DNA of 64,000 nt from Helicobacter pylori (GTDB taxonomy: Bacteria > Campylobacterota > Campylobacteria > Campylobacterales > Helicobacteraceae), in contig NZ_LT635477.1 in assembly GCF_900120335.1 (NCBI RefSeq), positions 1,302,001 through 1,366,000 of the forward strand, given 5' to 3'. How positions within the stretch are numbered: the stretch's first letter is position 1; every line of letters begins with the position of its first letter. Position numbers and translations under genes: made by a program. The notes under the pieces were generated by a model. That model saw only the letters and a program-made list of their open reading frames with translations, did not search any database and had not been told where the DNA came from. Positions 20,565 to 30,278 of this stretch are shown here, one piece after another.

Positions 20565-21357
20565 GAAATTCCCCTATACTTTCCCCAAACTTCACGCTTT
20601 TTTCTTTCAAATCTTTAAAAGCGGTGTTTTGAATGAATAAAACGATAGTAGAGCCCATTTCAAAATTCCCTAAATTATCCCCCTTTTTAACCTTAATGGG
20701 GGGGTCGTAAGAGTAAGTTTGCGTGAAACGGGCTTTAGCGTTAGTTTGGATATTCTTATCAAAATTAAAACGCATTTTACCCACATTTAACGCTCCCACC
20801 GCTACAAAATACAATTGATTGCCCTGAATATCTCTTGCAACAAGCACCACCCTTTCATTGCCCACAAACAGATTGTTGTTTTTGTGTAATGAGGGCTTAT
20901 TGACTGGCAGTAATTTCCCCGCAAAATAACGAGCCTCTAAAATTTCTAAATCGCAAGGGGCATGGTAGTGGTGGTAATCTTTGGGCGAAAGGTAAAAATT
21001 CACATAGAAAAAAGAAAGCCTTAAGGGGTTGATTTCGCCCACTAATTCATGCGCTTTATAGGGCATGCCTTTAATCTGTAAAGCGGTATCGTTGTCTAAA
21101 AAAGTGCATTCGGTGATTAAAGCATCGCAAGGCGCGATGCAAATATTAGGGGCTTTGTCAAAGGGGCGTTCTTTTTTTAAGGAGCGCGTGAAAAGGGCGT
21201 TCAAGCTCTTGTAGTTTTCCAAAGGCTCAAACTCGCTCAAATCAATTTTAAAGATCTTAACGTAAAGGGCGTTGATGCCTTTTTGGATAAAAGAAGGGAA
21301 TTCATAGCCAGCCACAGAGCCAAAAACCCTAGAAAGAGCGTTGCTTAAAGCTACCAT
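20554..21357 (-). CDS. psd: Phosphatidylserine decarboxylase proenzyme
   Basis: This 267-residue pyruvoyl enzyme makes phosphatidylethanolamine. The self-cleavage motif occurs as [12 protein letters not shown] (the Gly-Ser bond becomes the pyruvoyl group). The catalytic His region is [12 protein letters not shown]. The protein is membrane associated. The start overlaps the upstream coiled-coil gene by 7 bases and the stop overlaps nadA by 11. Confidence 0.93.
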
Positions 21358-21869
21358 TTTAACCCTGCCATGTTCAATATAAATTCCACCTCGCCCTTAC
21401 TCACTTTAAATTCTTTAGAAATAGAATCCACGCTATAACCCTCTTGATACATTTTTAAAACCTGTTTTTCGTTGATCTCATCGCTAGCGGCATAATGCCC
21501 CATGTCTTTGAATTTGTTTTCTAAAGTAATGATTTTTTCTTCTAAATAATCGCGCTCTTTGTCCATGGATTTTTGGATTTCTTGCAACTGGTTATAAAGG
21601 TGTGAAAGGGTCGTTTTTAATGAGCTATCCTCTTTAGCGCTCTTTTCTAAAGAAAGGCCTTCCAAACGCCCCTCTAATTCTTTCAAACGCTTAGAATAAA
21701 TATAATTTTCTTGATAGGATTCGTCTAAGGTTTTTTCTAAACGCCTCATTTTATGGTAAAACTCTTTTTCTTTAAGATACAAATACCCCACCAAGCACAC
21801 CAACACCAATAAGATCGCTCCTAAAACGACCATAAACAAATCATTAGAAGATAACATTACCGCTCCCAT
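21351..21869 (-). CDS. Membrane-anchored coiled-coil protein with HTH-like tail
   Basis: This 172-residue protein of unknown function corresponds to HP1358. One N-terminal membrane helix (about 8-27) is followed by a long predicted coiled coil (about 30-125, Leu/Glu/Lys heptads). A short C-terminal motif, [19 protein letters not shown] then [15 protein letters not shown], resembles the helix-turn-helix of resolvase-type proteins. Similar proteins are common in Campylobacterota. The ATG abuts the upstream stop; Met5 (21857), preceded by GGGAG, is an alternative start. Confidence 0.75.
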   Translation of the reverse strand: MGAVMLSSNDLFMVVLGAILLVLVCLVGYLYLKEKEFYHKMRRLEKTLDESYQENYIYSKRLKELEGRLEGLSLEKSAKEDSSLKTTLSHLYNQLQEIQKSMDKERDYLEEKIITLENKFKDMGHYAASDEINEKQVLKMYQEGYSVDSISKEFKVSKGEVEFILNMAGLKW

Positions 21870-22364
21870 TCACAATTTTAAGCCTTTTCTTTCGCTATGG
21901 ACAATGAAAGCGTCATAACGCTTAGTATCTAGGGCGTGCATGCGAGTGATTTCTAAAAAATCTTTATCCCTTGCCACGCCAAAAAAGGCTAGGATTTTCC
22001 CTTCTAACACGCAACGCCCATAGTAAGTTTGAGGCGCTATCAGGCTTTGTTTTTTTAAGCAAATAAGCCCATGCCCTAAAGCGATGATGCGGTTATTTTG
22101 CTCCAATTCAAGCAGGTTTTCTTTTAAAAGCAGGCTTTCTAATTTTTCTAGCTTAGAATACAGCGCTTTGAGCAATTCCAAAGTGTCATTTTCAACGTTC
22201 AAGCGTGAAAAATCAAAGCCAGAATTTAACAGATCAAATTCTTCTAACACCGCTAAAGAGCGTTTACTTTTAGAGATAAACCTTTCATAAGAGAACGACA
22301 AATCGCATTGGACTAAGCGCGTTTCAAACCCTAAAGCTTGGGATCTTACAACCAACTCATGCAT
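21870..22364 (-). CDS. Conserved hypothetical protein
   Basis: This is a protein of about 164 residues that I cannot assign (HP1359). It is mixed alpha/beta with a Glu/Leu-rich helical middle (ENDTLELLKALYSKLEKLES) and a hydrophilic end (ITRMHALDTKRYDAFIVHSE). It looks cytoplasmic. I take the ATG at 22364 (MHELVVRSQ), which overlaps the ubiA stop by 8 bases. A longer start at 22421 would overlap ubiA by 65 bases, and its extra hydrophobic residues merely shadow the last UbiA membrane helix. It sits in the ubiA to psd run. Confidence 0.65.
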   Translation of the reverse strand: MHELVVRSQALGFETRLVQCDLSFSYERFISKSKRSLAVLEEFDLLNSGFDFSRLNVENDTLELLKALYSKLEKLESLLLKENLLELEQNNRIIALGHGLICLKKQSLIAPQTYYGRCVLEGKILAFFGVARDKDFLEITRMHALDTKRYDAFIVHSERKGLKL

Positions 22365-23241
22365 GCTTGAACCCCACATCAAGGACGATAAAAATAAAAA
22401 ACACCACCCCCAAATAGCCATTACTCACAAAAAAGGCTTTAGGAATGTTTTTATAATCTCTGGCCACTAAGATCTGCTCATAGAGTAAAATCAAGGCTGA
22501 AACCCCTAAACCCAAATACGCAAAAAGCCCCCCATGATAGCATTTCACGAAACAAAGCCAGCAGATTAGCGCCACAAGGTGTGAGAGCCTTGAAAGATTC
22601 AAGCACCATTTTTCCCCTAATTGGCTAGGAATGGAAAACAAACCCCTTTCTTTATCAAACTCCATATCCTGTAAAGAATAGAGCAAATCAAACCCAGCCA
22701 CCCATAACATCACCCCTAAAGCCAAAAAGACATTCCATAAAGGAATATCCCCTAAAACCGCCACGCTTCCTGCAATAGGGGCCAAACCCAAAGCCAAACC
22801 CACGATGAAATGCGCCAAAGAAGAAAAGCGCTTGAAATACGAATACCCCCCTAAAATGATTAAAAAAGGTAACGAAAGCTTGAAAGCTAAAGGGTTAATG
22901 AAATAGCTCACCCCCACGAATAAAAGAGCGTTTAAAGTGCTAAAAATGACCATGCCTTTAACGCTGATCCTACCATCCACGCTCGGGCGGTTTTTGGTCC
23001 TTGGGTTATCCTTATCAATGTCTCTATCCACCAAGCGGTTAAACCCCATAGCGAAGTTTCTCGCCCCTAATAAGGCTAAAAAACAAAGGATTAAGGTTTC
23101 TAACCCAAAAAAGAGCGTTTGATTTTTTTGATAGGAGCTTATGACCATAGCCATGAGTAAAAACATGCTAGAAAATATCGTATGCTCTAATGCGACCAAT
23201 TCGCTTAAAGCTTTGATTTGGTGCGTGATTTTTTTAAGCAA
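22357..23241 (-). CDS. ubiA: UbiA-family prenyltransferase (probable MqnP of the futalosine menaquinone pathway)
   Basis: This 294-residue polytopic membrane enzyme has eight to nine hydrophobic segments. The first Asp-rich motif, NRLVDRDIDKDNPRTKNRP, is near residue 70 and the second, SLQDMEFDKERGLFSIP, near 190; both bind magnesium and prenyl diphosphate. H. pylori makes menaquinone by the futalosine route and no ubiquinone, so this protein most likely prenylates a dihydroxynaphthoate intermediate (MqnP). That assignment is from pathway knowledge, not from the sequence. Confidence 0.85.
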   Translation of the reverse strand: MLKKITHQIKALSELVALEHTIFSSMFLLMAMVISSYQKNQTLFFGLETLILCFLALLGARNFAMGFNRLVDRDIDKDNPRTKNRPSVDGRISVKGMVIFSTLNALLFVGVSYFINPLAFKLSLPFLIILGGYSYFKRFSSLAHFIVGLALGLAPIAGSVAVLGDIPLWNVFLALGVMLWVAGFDLLYSLQDMEFDKERGLFSIPSQLGEKWCLNLSRLSHLVALICWLCFVKCYHGGLFAYLGLGVSALILLYEQILVARDYKNIPKAFFVSNGYLGVVFFIFIVLDVGFKHA

Positions 23242-23269
23242 TTATTTGATCCCTAATAAAATGACTTTT

Positions 23270-24583
23270 CTAACCCACAATTGAACTAGGCATTATAATA
23301 TATTGATAGCAACAATACAAGAAAAAGCCCGTGCTTAAAACATTCATGCTTAAATAAACCTTAAAAAAACGCGCGCTTAAAATCGTTAAAAATAAATGCG
23401 CCCCCAAAAGCCATAAAGGCGAAGAAACCGAAATCGTGGGGATGGTTAAAGGCATGCTTAGAATGCTATCCAACAAAGACCCTAAACCCACCGCATGCAA
23501 GAATAAGCTCAAAGGGAAAAACACGATAAAAATCAAGCCTAAAGGAATGCTAAAAAGCTGGTAGGGCGAAAACATAGGGAAAAAGGCATGCGCGACAATG
23601 AGCATGTTCAAAAACACTAACACGCTTAAAGCGATCGCTTGAAACGATCGCTTGAAAAAAGAAGAATCTTTAAAAAAAATTTGAGTGTGTTTTAAAAACA
23701 AAAAGATATACCACACCCCACAAACAGAAAGCAAAAACCCCACGCTAAAAAGCAATTTAGGGAGTAACGCTATTGCGATACAGCACGCTAAAACCAAAAG
23801 TTTAAAACTCAAAATCCTTACCCCAAAAAAGCATGCCAAAAACCCTAATAAGCCCATTAAAAACGCCCTGAAAAAAGAGGGTAAAAAATCTAATAGCAAT
23901 AAATATCCCAGCAAAAAAACCCACACCAAAACCCCTATATCATAAAAAGCGTTCCTGTAAGGGAAATAGCGTTTTTGTAAGGGGGTATAAAAAAGAGAGA
24001 AAAGGAAATACGCGCTCGCGCTCAAAATCCCTAAATGAAACCCGCTAATGGCTAGTAAGTGGCTGATCCCTAGCGCGTTAGCCCTATCTCTTAAATCTTT
24101 ATTCAAGCTATCCCCTATGAATAACGCTCGATACAAATTACCCACCAAAGCGTTGGAATGGGCGCTGTCAATGAAATGGCGCAAATGCGATTTGAAATCT
24201 TGTTTTCGCATCAAAGAAAAAGAATAAGTTTGAAAAAAGCATGATTTTAGAGACTCTAAGAACGAGCAAGATTTGATCTTGCCAAAAAAATGCGCGTGGC
24301 GGTATTGGAGGTTTTTTAAAGGCTCTTTAATGGTGGTGTAAAAGATCATGCCCTTAGATTGGAGCTTTAAGACAAAATAGGTTTTTTGATCTTTAGTTTT
24401 AGGGTATTGTAATAAGATTTGAGCGTTCAGGCTTGTAGGTTTTGAAAAATCAAGCTTTTGGTAATTCAAGTATTCTAAATAAAGGTTGATCACCAACAAA
24501 AGGCTTAAAACAACCCCACACCATGAGTATTCTTTGGGGGTTGCAAGAAGTTCAAACGCCCCCTGAAAAGTTTTATCTTTCAA
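23270..24583 (-). CDS. comEC: ComEC-type competence channel protein
   Basis: This 437-residue polytopic inner-membrane protein has the ComEC/Rec2 competence core HLLAISGFHLGILSASAYFL and many hydrophobic helices. It is the channel that carries single-stranded DNA into the cytoplasm during natural transformation. It is shorter than Bacillus ComEC and has no visible C-terminal metallo-beta-lactamase domain, as usual for Helicobacter. The start overlaps dnaB by 4 bases. ComH, an outer-step uptake protein, is also in this window. Confidence 0.88.
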   Translation of the reverse strand: MKDKTFQGAFELLATPKEYSWCGVVLSLLLVINLYLEYLNYQKLDFSKPTSLNAQILLQYPKTKDQKTYFVLKLQSKGMIFYTTIKEPLKNLQYRHAHFFGKIKSCSFLESLKSCFFQTYSFSLMRKQDFKSHLRHFIDSAHSNALVGNLYRALFIGDSLNKDLRDRANALGISHLLAISGFHLGILSASAYFLFSLFYTPLQKRYFPYRNAFYDIGVLVWVFLLGYLLLLDFLPSFFRAFLMGLLGFLACFFGVRILSFKLLVLACCIAIALLPKLLFSVGFLLSVCGVWYIFLFLKHTQIFFKDSSFFKRSFQAIALSVLVFLNMLIVAHAFFPMFSPYQLFSIPLGLIFIVFFPLSLFLHAVGLGSLLDSILSMPLTIPTISVSSPLWLLGAHLFLTILSARFFKVYLSMNVLSTGFFLYCCYQYIIMPSSIVG

Positions 24584-26040
24584 GGTGTGGGTATTTCAAA
24601 TTTAGTTTCTTGTCCCTCTTCTAAATGAGAATCTATGGGCATGTCTTCATAGCGCGTGAAAGGAGCGTTAAAGCGCGTATAAACCGTTCCTGTAGCCCCA
24701 TTCCTGTTTTTAGCCACAATGATTTCAGCCTCTTCAATACTGCCATTTTGCTTGTGGATACGCCTTTCTTCATTGACTTTTTTGTACAGCTCTTGCGCCT
24801 CTTCAACTTTGCCTTCTTTTTTGAGCTTGTCTATTTTGTTGTCTTCAGCCCTCATTTGATAGATATAGCCTCTATACAAAAATAAAACAATATCAGCGTC
24901 CTGTTCAATCCCTCCGCTGTCTTTAATATCCGAAAGAATGGGCCGTTTATCGTCCCTATTTTCCAGGCTGCGGTTGAGTTGCACTAACGCTATGATAGGG
25001 ATTTCTAACTCTCTGGCTAAGGTTTTAAGCTCCCTTGAAATTTCAGCGATCTGTTCATGGCGCTCTCTAGTGGCTTTGTTCCCTGACATGAGCTGCAAAT
25101 AATCAATAAAAGCGATACCCAATTCCTTGTGTTGGGATTTAAGCTTTCTTAATTGCAAGCGGATTTGATCCATTCTCACGTAACTTTTATCATAAAAAAA
25201 GAGTTTTTTTTGCGAAAGGTGATCAAAGCATTTGGCTAAATTTTCCCATTGATCATCATCAAGCCTTGCACTCTCTAAATCATGCATGTTAATAGAAGTG
25301 AGATCCGATAACGCCCTTAAAGCGAGTTGCTCTGCGGACATTTCCAAACTAAAAACCGCTACCCCCCTATCGTCATTGAGCGCGGATAAGACCATGTTCA
25401 TCATCAAACTGGTTTTACCCATAGACGGCCTTGCCCCTAGAATGACTAAACTCCCTTGATTAAAACCGCTCGTATAATTATCCAATTGGGCAAAGCCAGT
25501 CGGTATGCCAGTAACTTTTAAACTCCCTTTTCTTTGGTTTTCTGTGATAAGATTCATTGCGCTTTCAAGCACTTCTTTAATACCCCTAAAGCCCTCAATC
25601 GTGCTGCCATTCAATAACGCATAAACTTCTCGCTCCACAGCGTTTAAAATATCGCTGGATTTTTGCGCGCTTTCTAGGGCTTGCTCTCTAATGGTGTTAG
25701 CCAAAGTGAAAAGCTTTCGTTTAATGGAAGCGTTTTTGATCTCTTCCACATAGGCTTCAATATTGTCTATCGGGCTTGCCGCAAAAATAGCGACTAGATC
25801 ATCTTCGCTGATTTGCTTGTCTTTGGGCATTTTTTGGCGGATAAAATTCTCATCAATGGGGCAATTCACTTCATGGAGTTTTAAAGCGATTTCAAAAAAC
25901 AAGCCATGGGGCGGGTAGTAAAAATCGCTAGGCTCTAAAACGCTATGGATCTCTTCAATCTTATGATTGGCTAACACAATGCCTGAAAGCACGATCCTTT
26001 CAATGTTTTGCAATTGTTGCAAATGCTTTAAATGATCCAT
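24580..26040 (-). CDS. dnaB: Replicative DNA helicase DnaB
   Basis: This is a 486-residue hexameric helicase. The N-terminal primase-interaction domain covers about 1-110, followed by a linker and a RecA-like ATPase with Walker A GARPSMGKTS, an arginine-rich region and IAFIDYLQLMSGN as Walker B. In H. pylori DnaB loads without a DnaC homologue. The ATG follows AAGGAT and lies 10 bp after the nnr stop. It is in the same transcriptional run as comEC. Confidence 0.96.
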   Translation of the reverse strand: MDHLKHLQQLQNIERIVLSGIVLANHKIEEIHSVLEPSDFYYPPHGLFFEIALKLHEVNCPIDENFIRQKMPKDKQISEDDLVAIFAASPIDNIEAYVEEIKNASIKRKLFTLANTIREQALESAQKSSDILNAVEREVYALLNGSTIEGFRGIKEVLESAMNLITENQRKGSLKVTGIPTGFAQLDNYTSGFNQGSLVILGARPSMGKTSLMMNMVLSALNDDRGVAVFSLEMSAEQLALRALSDLTSINMHDLESARLDDDQWENLAKCFDHLSQKKLFFYDKSYVRMDQIRLQLRKLKSQHKELGIAFIDYLQLMSGNKATRERHEQIAEISRELKTLARELEIPIIALVQLNRSLENRDDKRPILSDIKDSGGIEQDADIVLFLYRGYIYQMRAEDNKIDKLKKEGKVEEAQELYKKVNEERRIHKQNGSIEEAEIIVAKNRNGATGTVYTRFNAPFTRYEDMPIDSHLEEGQETKFEIPTP

Positions 26041-26050
26041 TTTTATCCTT

Positions 26051-27445
26051 TTATAATCGTTTGATCTTTTCTATCAAATCTAGGGGCGTTAAAGCGTAAT
26101 GATTCTTAAATTCTAAACCCGCTAGGGCGTGCGCTAGGCTTGCGTTAATAGCGGCGTCTAAAGGCGTGTATTTTTGAGCAAGCAAGCTTACAATCAGCCC
26201 CGCTAACACATCGCCACTCCCTGCTTTGGCTAAAGCCACGCTCCCTAAATTGTTGATAAAAACCCGCCCTTGATGAGCGATTAGGGTATTAGCCCCCTTT
26301 AAAAGCAAAACCACTTTGGGGTATTTTTGAGAAAAATCCCTTGCGATTTCCAGTTTATTGTCTAGTAATTCTAGCATGCTTATATTGATCCCCACTGATT
26401 TCAATAACGATAAAAACTCTTTAGGGTGAGGGGTTAAGATCACTTCTTTTTCTAAGGCTTGTAACACTTCTTTGTGATAAAAAACGCCCGCATCTAAAAC
26501 GCATGGGGCTAATCCAAGCCACTTCTTAAAATCCTTTGGAATATTTTCTAAACCCATGCCAAGAGCGAACGCGCTGAGTTTTTTAGGGAAATTTTCGCAA
26601 AAAACCAATTCTAAAGGCTTGTTATTAGAAGTTATCTCGCATTCTAACGCTTGAATACTCACCACCCCAGATCCAAAACTTAACGCGCTTAAAGCGCTCA
26701 ACAACCCCGCCCCACTATGCTTGCCTAAAAGCACATGCGCATGCCCGTAATCGCCCTTATGAGCGTTTTTTCTATCCCTTAAGGGCAGTTTGAGATCGCT
26801 TTTTTCTAGTAAAAAAGTGTCCGTTGGGATCTCATAAATTTGATTAAAAACCCCCAAATGCCCCACTTTCAATTCCCCCACATAGTCTTTAGCCCTATCG
26901 CTCAATAAGCATGACTTGATAGCGCCCATGCTGATAGTCGTATCCGCCTTAAACGCCCTTTTATCCACCCTGCCTTTAGAATCTATCCCGCTAGGAATGT
27001 CGCAAGCGATTTTAAAGCGCGCTTTTTGAGAAAGGCTTTCAAAGTCTAAAAACGGCTCTAATCCGCCCTTAAAAGCGCTCCCTACCACGCAATCTACTAA
27101 CACATCGCATTCTAAATCTTCATTCTTTTCTTCCCATGCTTTGATGACTACCCCTACTTTTTTAGCCCTTTCTTTTTGTAATTGGCACATGGGGCTTTTG
27201 GCTAATTTCATTTCAAAGACTAGCGTTTTAAAACGCCCCATTAAACGCCTGGCTAGAGCATAGCCATCGCCTCCATTATCCCCACTCCCACAAAGGATAA
27301 TGACTTTAGCGCCTAAAGAAGCGTTTTGTAAAACCGCCCTTTCTAAAGCCATAGCGGCGTTTTCCATTAAAACGTCTTCGCTTAAAAGCCATTCTTCAAG
27401 CGCCCTTTTGTCTAGGGCATTTACTTTTTCATACACTGAAAGCAT
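26051..27445 (-). CDS. nnr: Bifunctional NAD(P)H-hydrate epimerase/dehydratase
   Basis: This is a fusion of about 464 residues. The N-terminal YjeF_N epimerase domain ([16 protein letters not shown], then [17 protein letters not shown]) occupies about 1-205. The C-terminal ribokinase-like dehydratase domain has the catalytic [16 protein letters not shown] near 430. It repairs hydrated NADH and NADPH. I start it at the ATG at 27445 ([19 protein letters not shown]), which has AAGGA six bases upstream. An in-frame TTG at 27469 would add eight residues and overlap crdS. Confidence 0.9.
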   Translation of the reverse strand: MLSVYEKVNALDKRALEEWLLSEDVLMENAAMALERAVLQNASLGAKVIILCGSGDNGGDGYALARRLMGRFKTLVFEMKLAKSPMCQLQKERAKKVGVVIKAWEEKNEDLECDVLVDCVVGSAFKGGLEPFLDFESLSQKARFKIACDIPSGIDSKGRVDKRAFKADTTISMGAIKSCLLSDRAKDYVGELKVGHLGVFNQIYEIPTDTFLLEKSDLKLPLRDRKNAHKGDYGHAHVLLGKHSGAGLLSALSALSFGSGVVSIQALECEITSNNKPLELVFCENFPKKLSAFALGMGLENIPKDFKKWLGLAPCVLDAGVFYHKEVLQALEKEVILTPHPKEFLSLLKSVGINISMLELLDNKLEIARDFSQKYPKVVLLLKGANTLIAHQGRVFINNLGSVALAKAGSGDVLAGLIVSLLAQKYTPLDAAINASLAHALAGLEFKNHYALTPLDLIEKIKRL

Positions 27446-27447
27446 TT

Positions 27448-28619
27448 TTATCCTTGAAAATGAATACAAAACGAATTTTCATGAAACGATCCTTTTAAAG
27501 AGGGTTCGCTATGAATTTCTAAACGCATTTTATACTTTTCGCACACTTTTTTCACTAAATCTAACCCTATACCATAACCCAACACGCTAGAATTGAAACG
27601 CGCGTAACGAACGCTTAAGTCTTTAATCTTATCTTTAGGGATTTCATACCCTAAATTTTTCACTTTCAAAAACTCAGGCGTTAGCTCTATGTGGATATAC
27701 CCATGCATGACGCTGTATTTGATCGCATTCATGAGCAAATTGCTATAAAGCGAAAGGAAATCCTGCTCTTTAGCCTTAAACACCACCTCTACTAAATCGC
27801 TTTTAAATTCCAGCTTGTGGTAGTCTATCATCTCGCTAAAAAGCGTGTTTTCTTTGATGATTAGGGCTTTTAAATCCAAAAGCACAAAGGACTCGCGCTC
27901 AATATCTTGCATCACCAAATAAGAGAGCGAACGGTATAAAAAACTCATGCGCTGGATAGCGATTTTAATGCGGCGGTGTTGTTGGTTGTCTTCTAAGGTC
28001 TTTAAAGACAAGACTAAAGCGCTCATGGGGGTGTTTAATTCATGCGTGGTGTTTTTTAAAAAATGATCGATGCGAGTGATTTCATTCCTAATGGGCTTTA
28101 AAAACAAACGCCCTAAAAACACAGAAACCCCTATCACGCATAAAAACGCCATGACAAACACTAAAACCATCTTACGATACAAAGAAGAAAAATGAAGAGG
28201 TTTAGAATTTTTAAAAAGCATTTTAGCCACGCCTAAATGAGCGAAAGTTTCATCACTGAACAGGTAATATTCCCCCTTAAAACTAAAAAAGCCCGCCTCT
28301 TTATGGGTTTTAATCAAATCCGCGCTTTCAGGGATATTGGAATATAAAACACGCCTTTTACTATCAAAAAGGGCTATGGAAGCGTCTTTATAGCGTGAAA
28401 TGAGAGCGTTTAAAGCGTTGTGATAATCCGCATGCGTTTGCATGTGCAAGGCAATCACTTCGCTAGCGATCTTAGAAGCCATTTTGTCCATGTCCATGCG
28501 TATCATTTTGATTTTTTCGTTTTTTTCATAGTTAAACGCTAAAACGCTAATCACTAGCATTAACACAAACGAAGAGCCTAAATAAGTCCCTAAAAAGAGT
28601 TTAAGGGATTTTTTTTCAT
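27448..28619 (-). CDS. crdS: Sensor histidine kinase CrdS, 5' end frameshifted in an A8 tract
   Basis: CrdS is the sensor kinase of the CrdRS copper (and acid) response system. The open part has a periplasmic sensor region between two membrane helices (second at about 131-151 of the open frame), a HAMP-like linker, the phospho-acceptor H-box [20 protein letters not shown] and an ATPase domain with [10 protein letters not shown] and [11 protein letters not shown]. The natural start is the ATG at 28619 in the CTATGA overlap with crdR. It is followed by eight A, and in that frame translation stops after nine codons. Nine A would restore [17 protein letters not shown] joined to the kinase. Here the first usable in-frame start is a GTG at 28566 that lacks a clear ribosome-binding site and cuts into the first membrane helix. 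Confidence 0.82.
28609..28616 (-). repeat. A8 tract (T8 on plus) after the crdS start codon
   Basis: Eight A directly follow the ATG at 28619. A count divisible by three (nine or six) would place that ATG in frame with the kinase. It is therefore a candidate contingency locus, reading as OFF here. Confidence 0.75.
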
Positions 28620-29257
28620 AGTGGGTTAAAGCGATAGCCCACCCCCTTATGCGTTTCTATGCAATTTTTACCCAAAAGCTTGCGCAACACTTTAATGTAA
28701 GTGCGTAAGGTGGAATCATCAATCGCTTGCTCCCACAAGTTGTTTTCTAACGCTTGAGAGCTGATGATTTGCCCCTTATGCTCTAAAAAATATTCTAAAA
28801 GTTGGGCGGTTTTGGGCGCTAGGATTTCCTTTTTCCCTTTAACGTTCAAAGCGTGTTGGTGATAAAAAATGTTAGGCATGATTTCTATCGGATCATCATT
28901 GAAAAACCTTTTAATGCGCGCTTCCAATTCGTCTAAATCAAAAGGCTTTTTCAAATAATCGCTCGCCCCTAAATTAAAAGCGTTTTTTAAGGTAGCGTTA
29001 TCCTGTAAGGCGGTGATAAAAATCACAGGCGTAGAGATTAAAAAATCGTTTTTGATGCGCTTGAATAATTCCAAGCTATTCATTTCAGGCACTTGCATGT
29101 CTAAAAGCAAGAGGTTAAAGCGTTCAACCGAGAGCCTTTCATAAGCCTCTTTCCCGTTAAAAGCGCAAAACACTTCATAGCCTAAATGCTCTAAAAATTC
29201 CTTAATACTCTCGCTTAAAAGGTAATCGTCTTCCAGTAAAAAAATCTTTTTTCGCAT
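28616..29257 (-). CDS. crdR: Response regulator CrdR
   Basis: This 213-residue OmpR-family regulator has a receiver domain (1-120) with phospho-acceptor Asp53 in [12 protein letters not shown] and the conserved Lys in [16 protein letters not shown]. It also has a winged-helix effector domain ending [20 protein letters not shown] then [11 protein letters not shown]. With CrdS it controls the copper-resistance gene crdA and responds to acid, as known for the species. It overlaps the crdS start by four bases. Confidence 0.92.
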   Translation of the reverse strand: MRKKIFLLEDDYLLSESIKEFLEHLGYEVFCAFNGKEAYERLSVERFNLLLLDMQVPEMNSLELFKRIKNDFLISTPVIFITALQDNATLKNAFNLGASDYLKKPFDLDELEARIKRFFNDDPIEIMPNIFYHQHALNVKGKKEILAPKTAQLLEYFLEHKGQIISSQALENNLWEQAIDDSTLRTYIKVLRKLLGKNCIETHKGVGYRFNPL

Positions 29258-29371
29258 GGGGGTATTGTAGCGCTAATTCTATAGCCTTTATACCAAAAGC
29301 GGTTATGAAAAACGCTCCCTTAAAAAGACACCGCTTTATTTCATCAGCCGTTTTTAGAATGCAATAAATCT

Positions 29372-29482
29372 TTATTGTATTCCAACATGATATTCAAAAA
29401 GCAAGGTGTGTGGTTGCTCTAACTTTTCATAAAGAGCTAGGGGGTAGGGAATATAAGGGGCTTTTTCTATCAGGCTAATCAT
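29372..29482 (-). pseudogene. Fragment of the 5' end of trpE (anthranilate synthase component I)
   Basis: The ATG at 29482 opens 36 codons beginning [20 protein letters not shown]. The first 30 residues, ending EQPHTLLFE, align with the N-terminus of TrpE: compare the E. coli pattern NPTALFHQL then TLLLESADID. The last six residues (YHVGIQ) are unrelated and a stop follows. The rest of trpE is not here; I remember the intact gene in the trp operon elsewhere in H. pylori. This looks like a scar of rearrangement beside an RM locus. Confidence 0.55.
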
Positions 29483-29546
29483 CAATTTCTTCACGCTAAA
29501 AATAAACTCGTATTTTACAAGAAATAGATAAATGGGCGCAAATATG

Positions 29547-30278
29547 CTAATGAGTGAGCGTTTTCAAAAATTCCAAGACATTTTGCTCTCTTAAAATGTG
29601 ATTATGTGAAAAGAAGCTTTCAATCTGGTGGTGGTTAGAAAATTCTTTTTTATGCTCATAAGCTTTTCTGATGTAGGGGGCAAACCCAAAAGGGTTTTCT
29701 AAATCTTTTAAGGCGTTTTTCAAACTTTCTTCATCTTTATCTAAAGTATCAAAATACTTGAGCAAGACTTCTCTGGTTTCATAGCTCAAAATATCTGAGC
29801 CTTTAAAAAAAGTGATGTCTGCATTAGCGACTCCATACACATAAATCGCATTGGGTTTGGGTAGGTTTGAATTCCACATGGGGCGAGAAGTTTGAAGGTT
29901 TCTTTCACCCTTATCGTTTTTAGAAAACTTGATTTCAATCCCCACCACATGATCAAAAATGAAAACCAAAAAATCAGGGTAATTTTGTGAGCCAAAAGGT
30001 TGGTATAAAAAATGGCTTGTAAGGTTTGAAAAAGGGTTTTTAAGGGTGTGTGGGTGATTTTTTTCTAAAACTTGCTTTTTGAGTTGGTTAAAAGTGGTTT
30101 TGATTTCCTTATTAGGCTTTTCTTCAATATGGCTTAATTCTTCTGTTAAATCGCCGTTAATTTCGCTAAAGTGTTTTTTTAATTCATTCCTAAATTTGTT
30201 TTCAAACTGCTCCCCTGTGCTAGAACTTGTAAAAAACTTTCTCTTATTGATAATTTCTTGGAACACTCTTTCAAGCAT
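29547..30278 (-). CDS. Type II restriction endonuclease (PD-(D/E)XK)
   Basis: This 243-residue protein has a clear nuclease signature, Asp102 in [12 protein letters not shown] and Glu115/Lys117 in [10 protein letters not shown]. That is the PD-X-EXK pattern of type II endonucleases. It overlaps the methylase upstream by 8 bases, the standard compact R-M pair. The chromosomal slot between crdR and fbp is the one that holds the MboII-type system in strain 26695, but this pair looks different, so the locus is a swappable RM site. The recognition sequence cannot be read from the gene. Confidence 0.75.
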
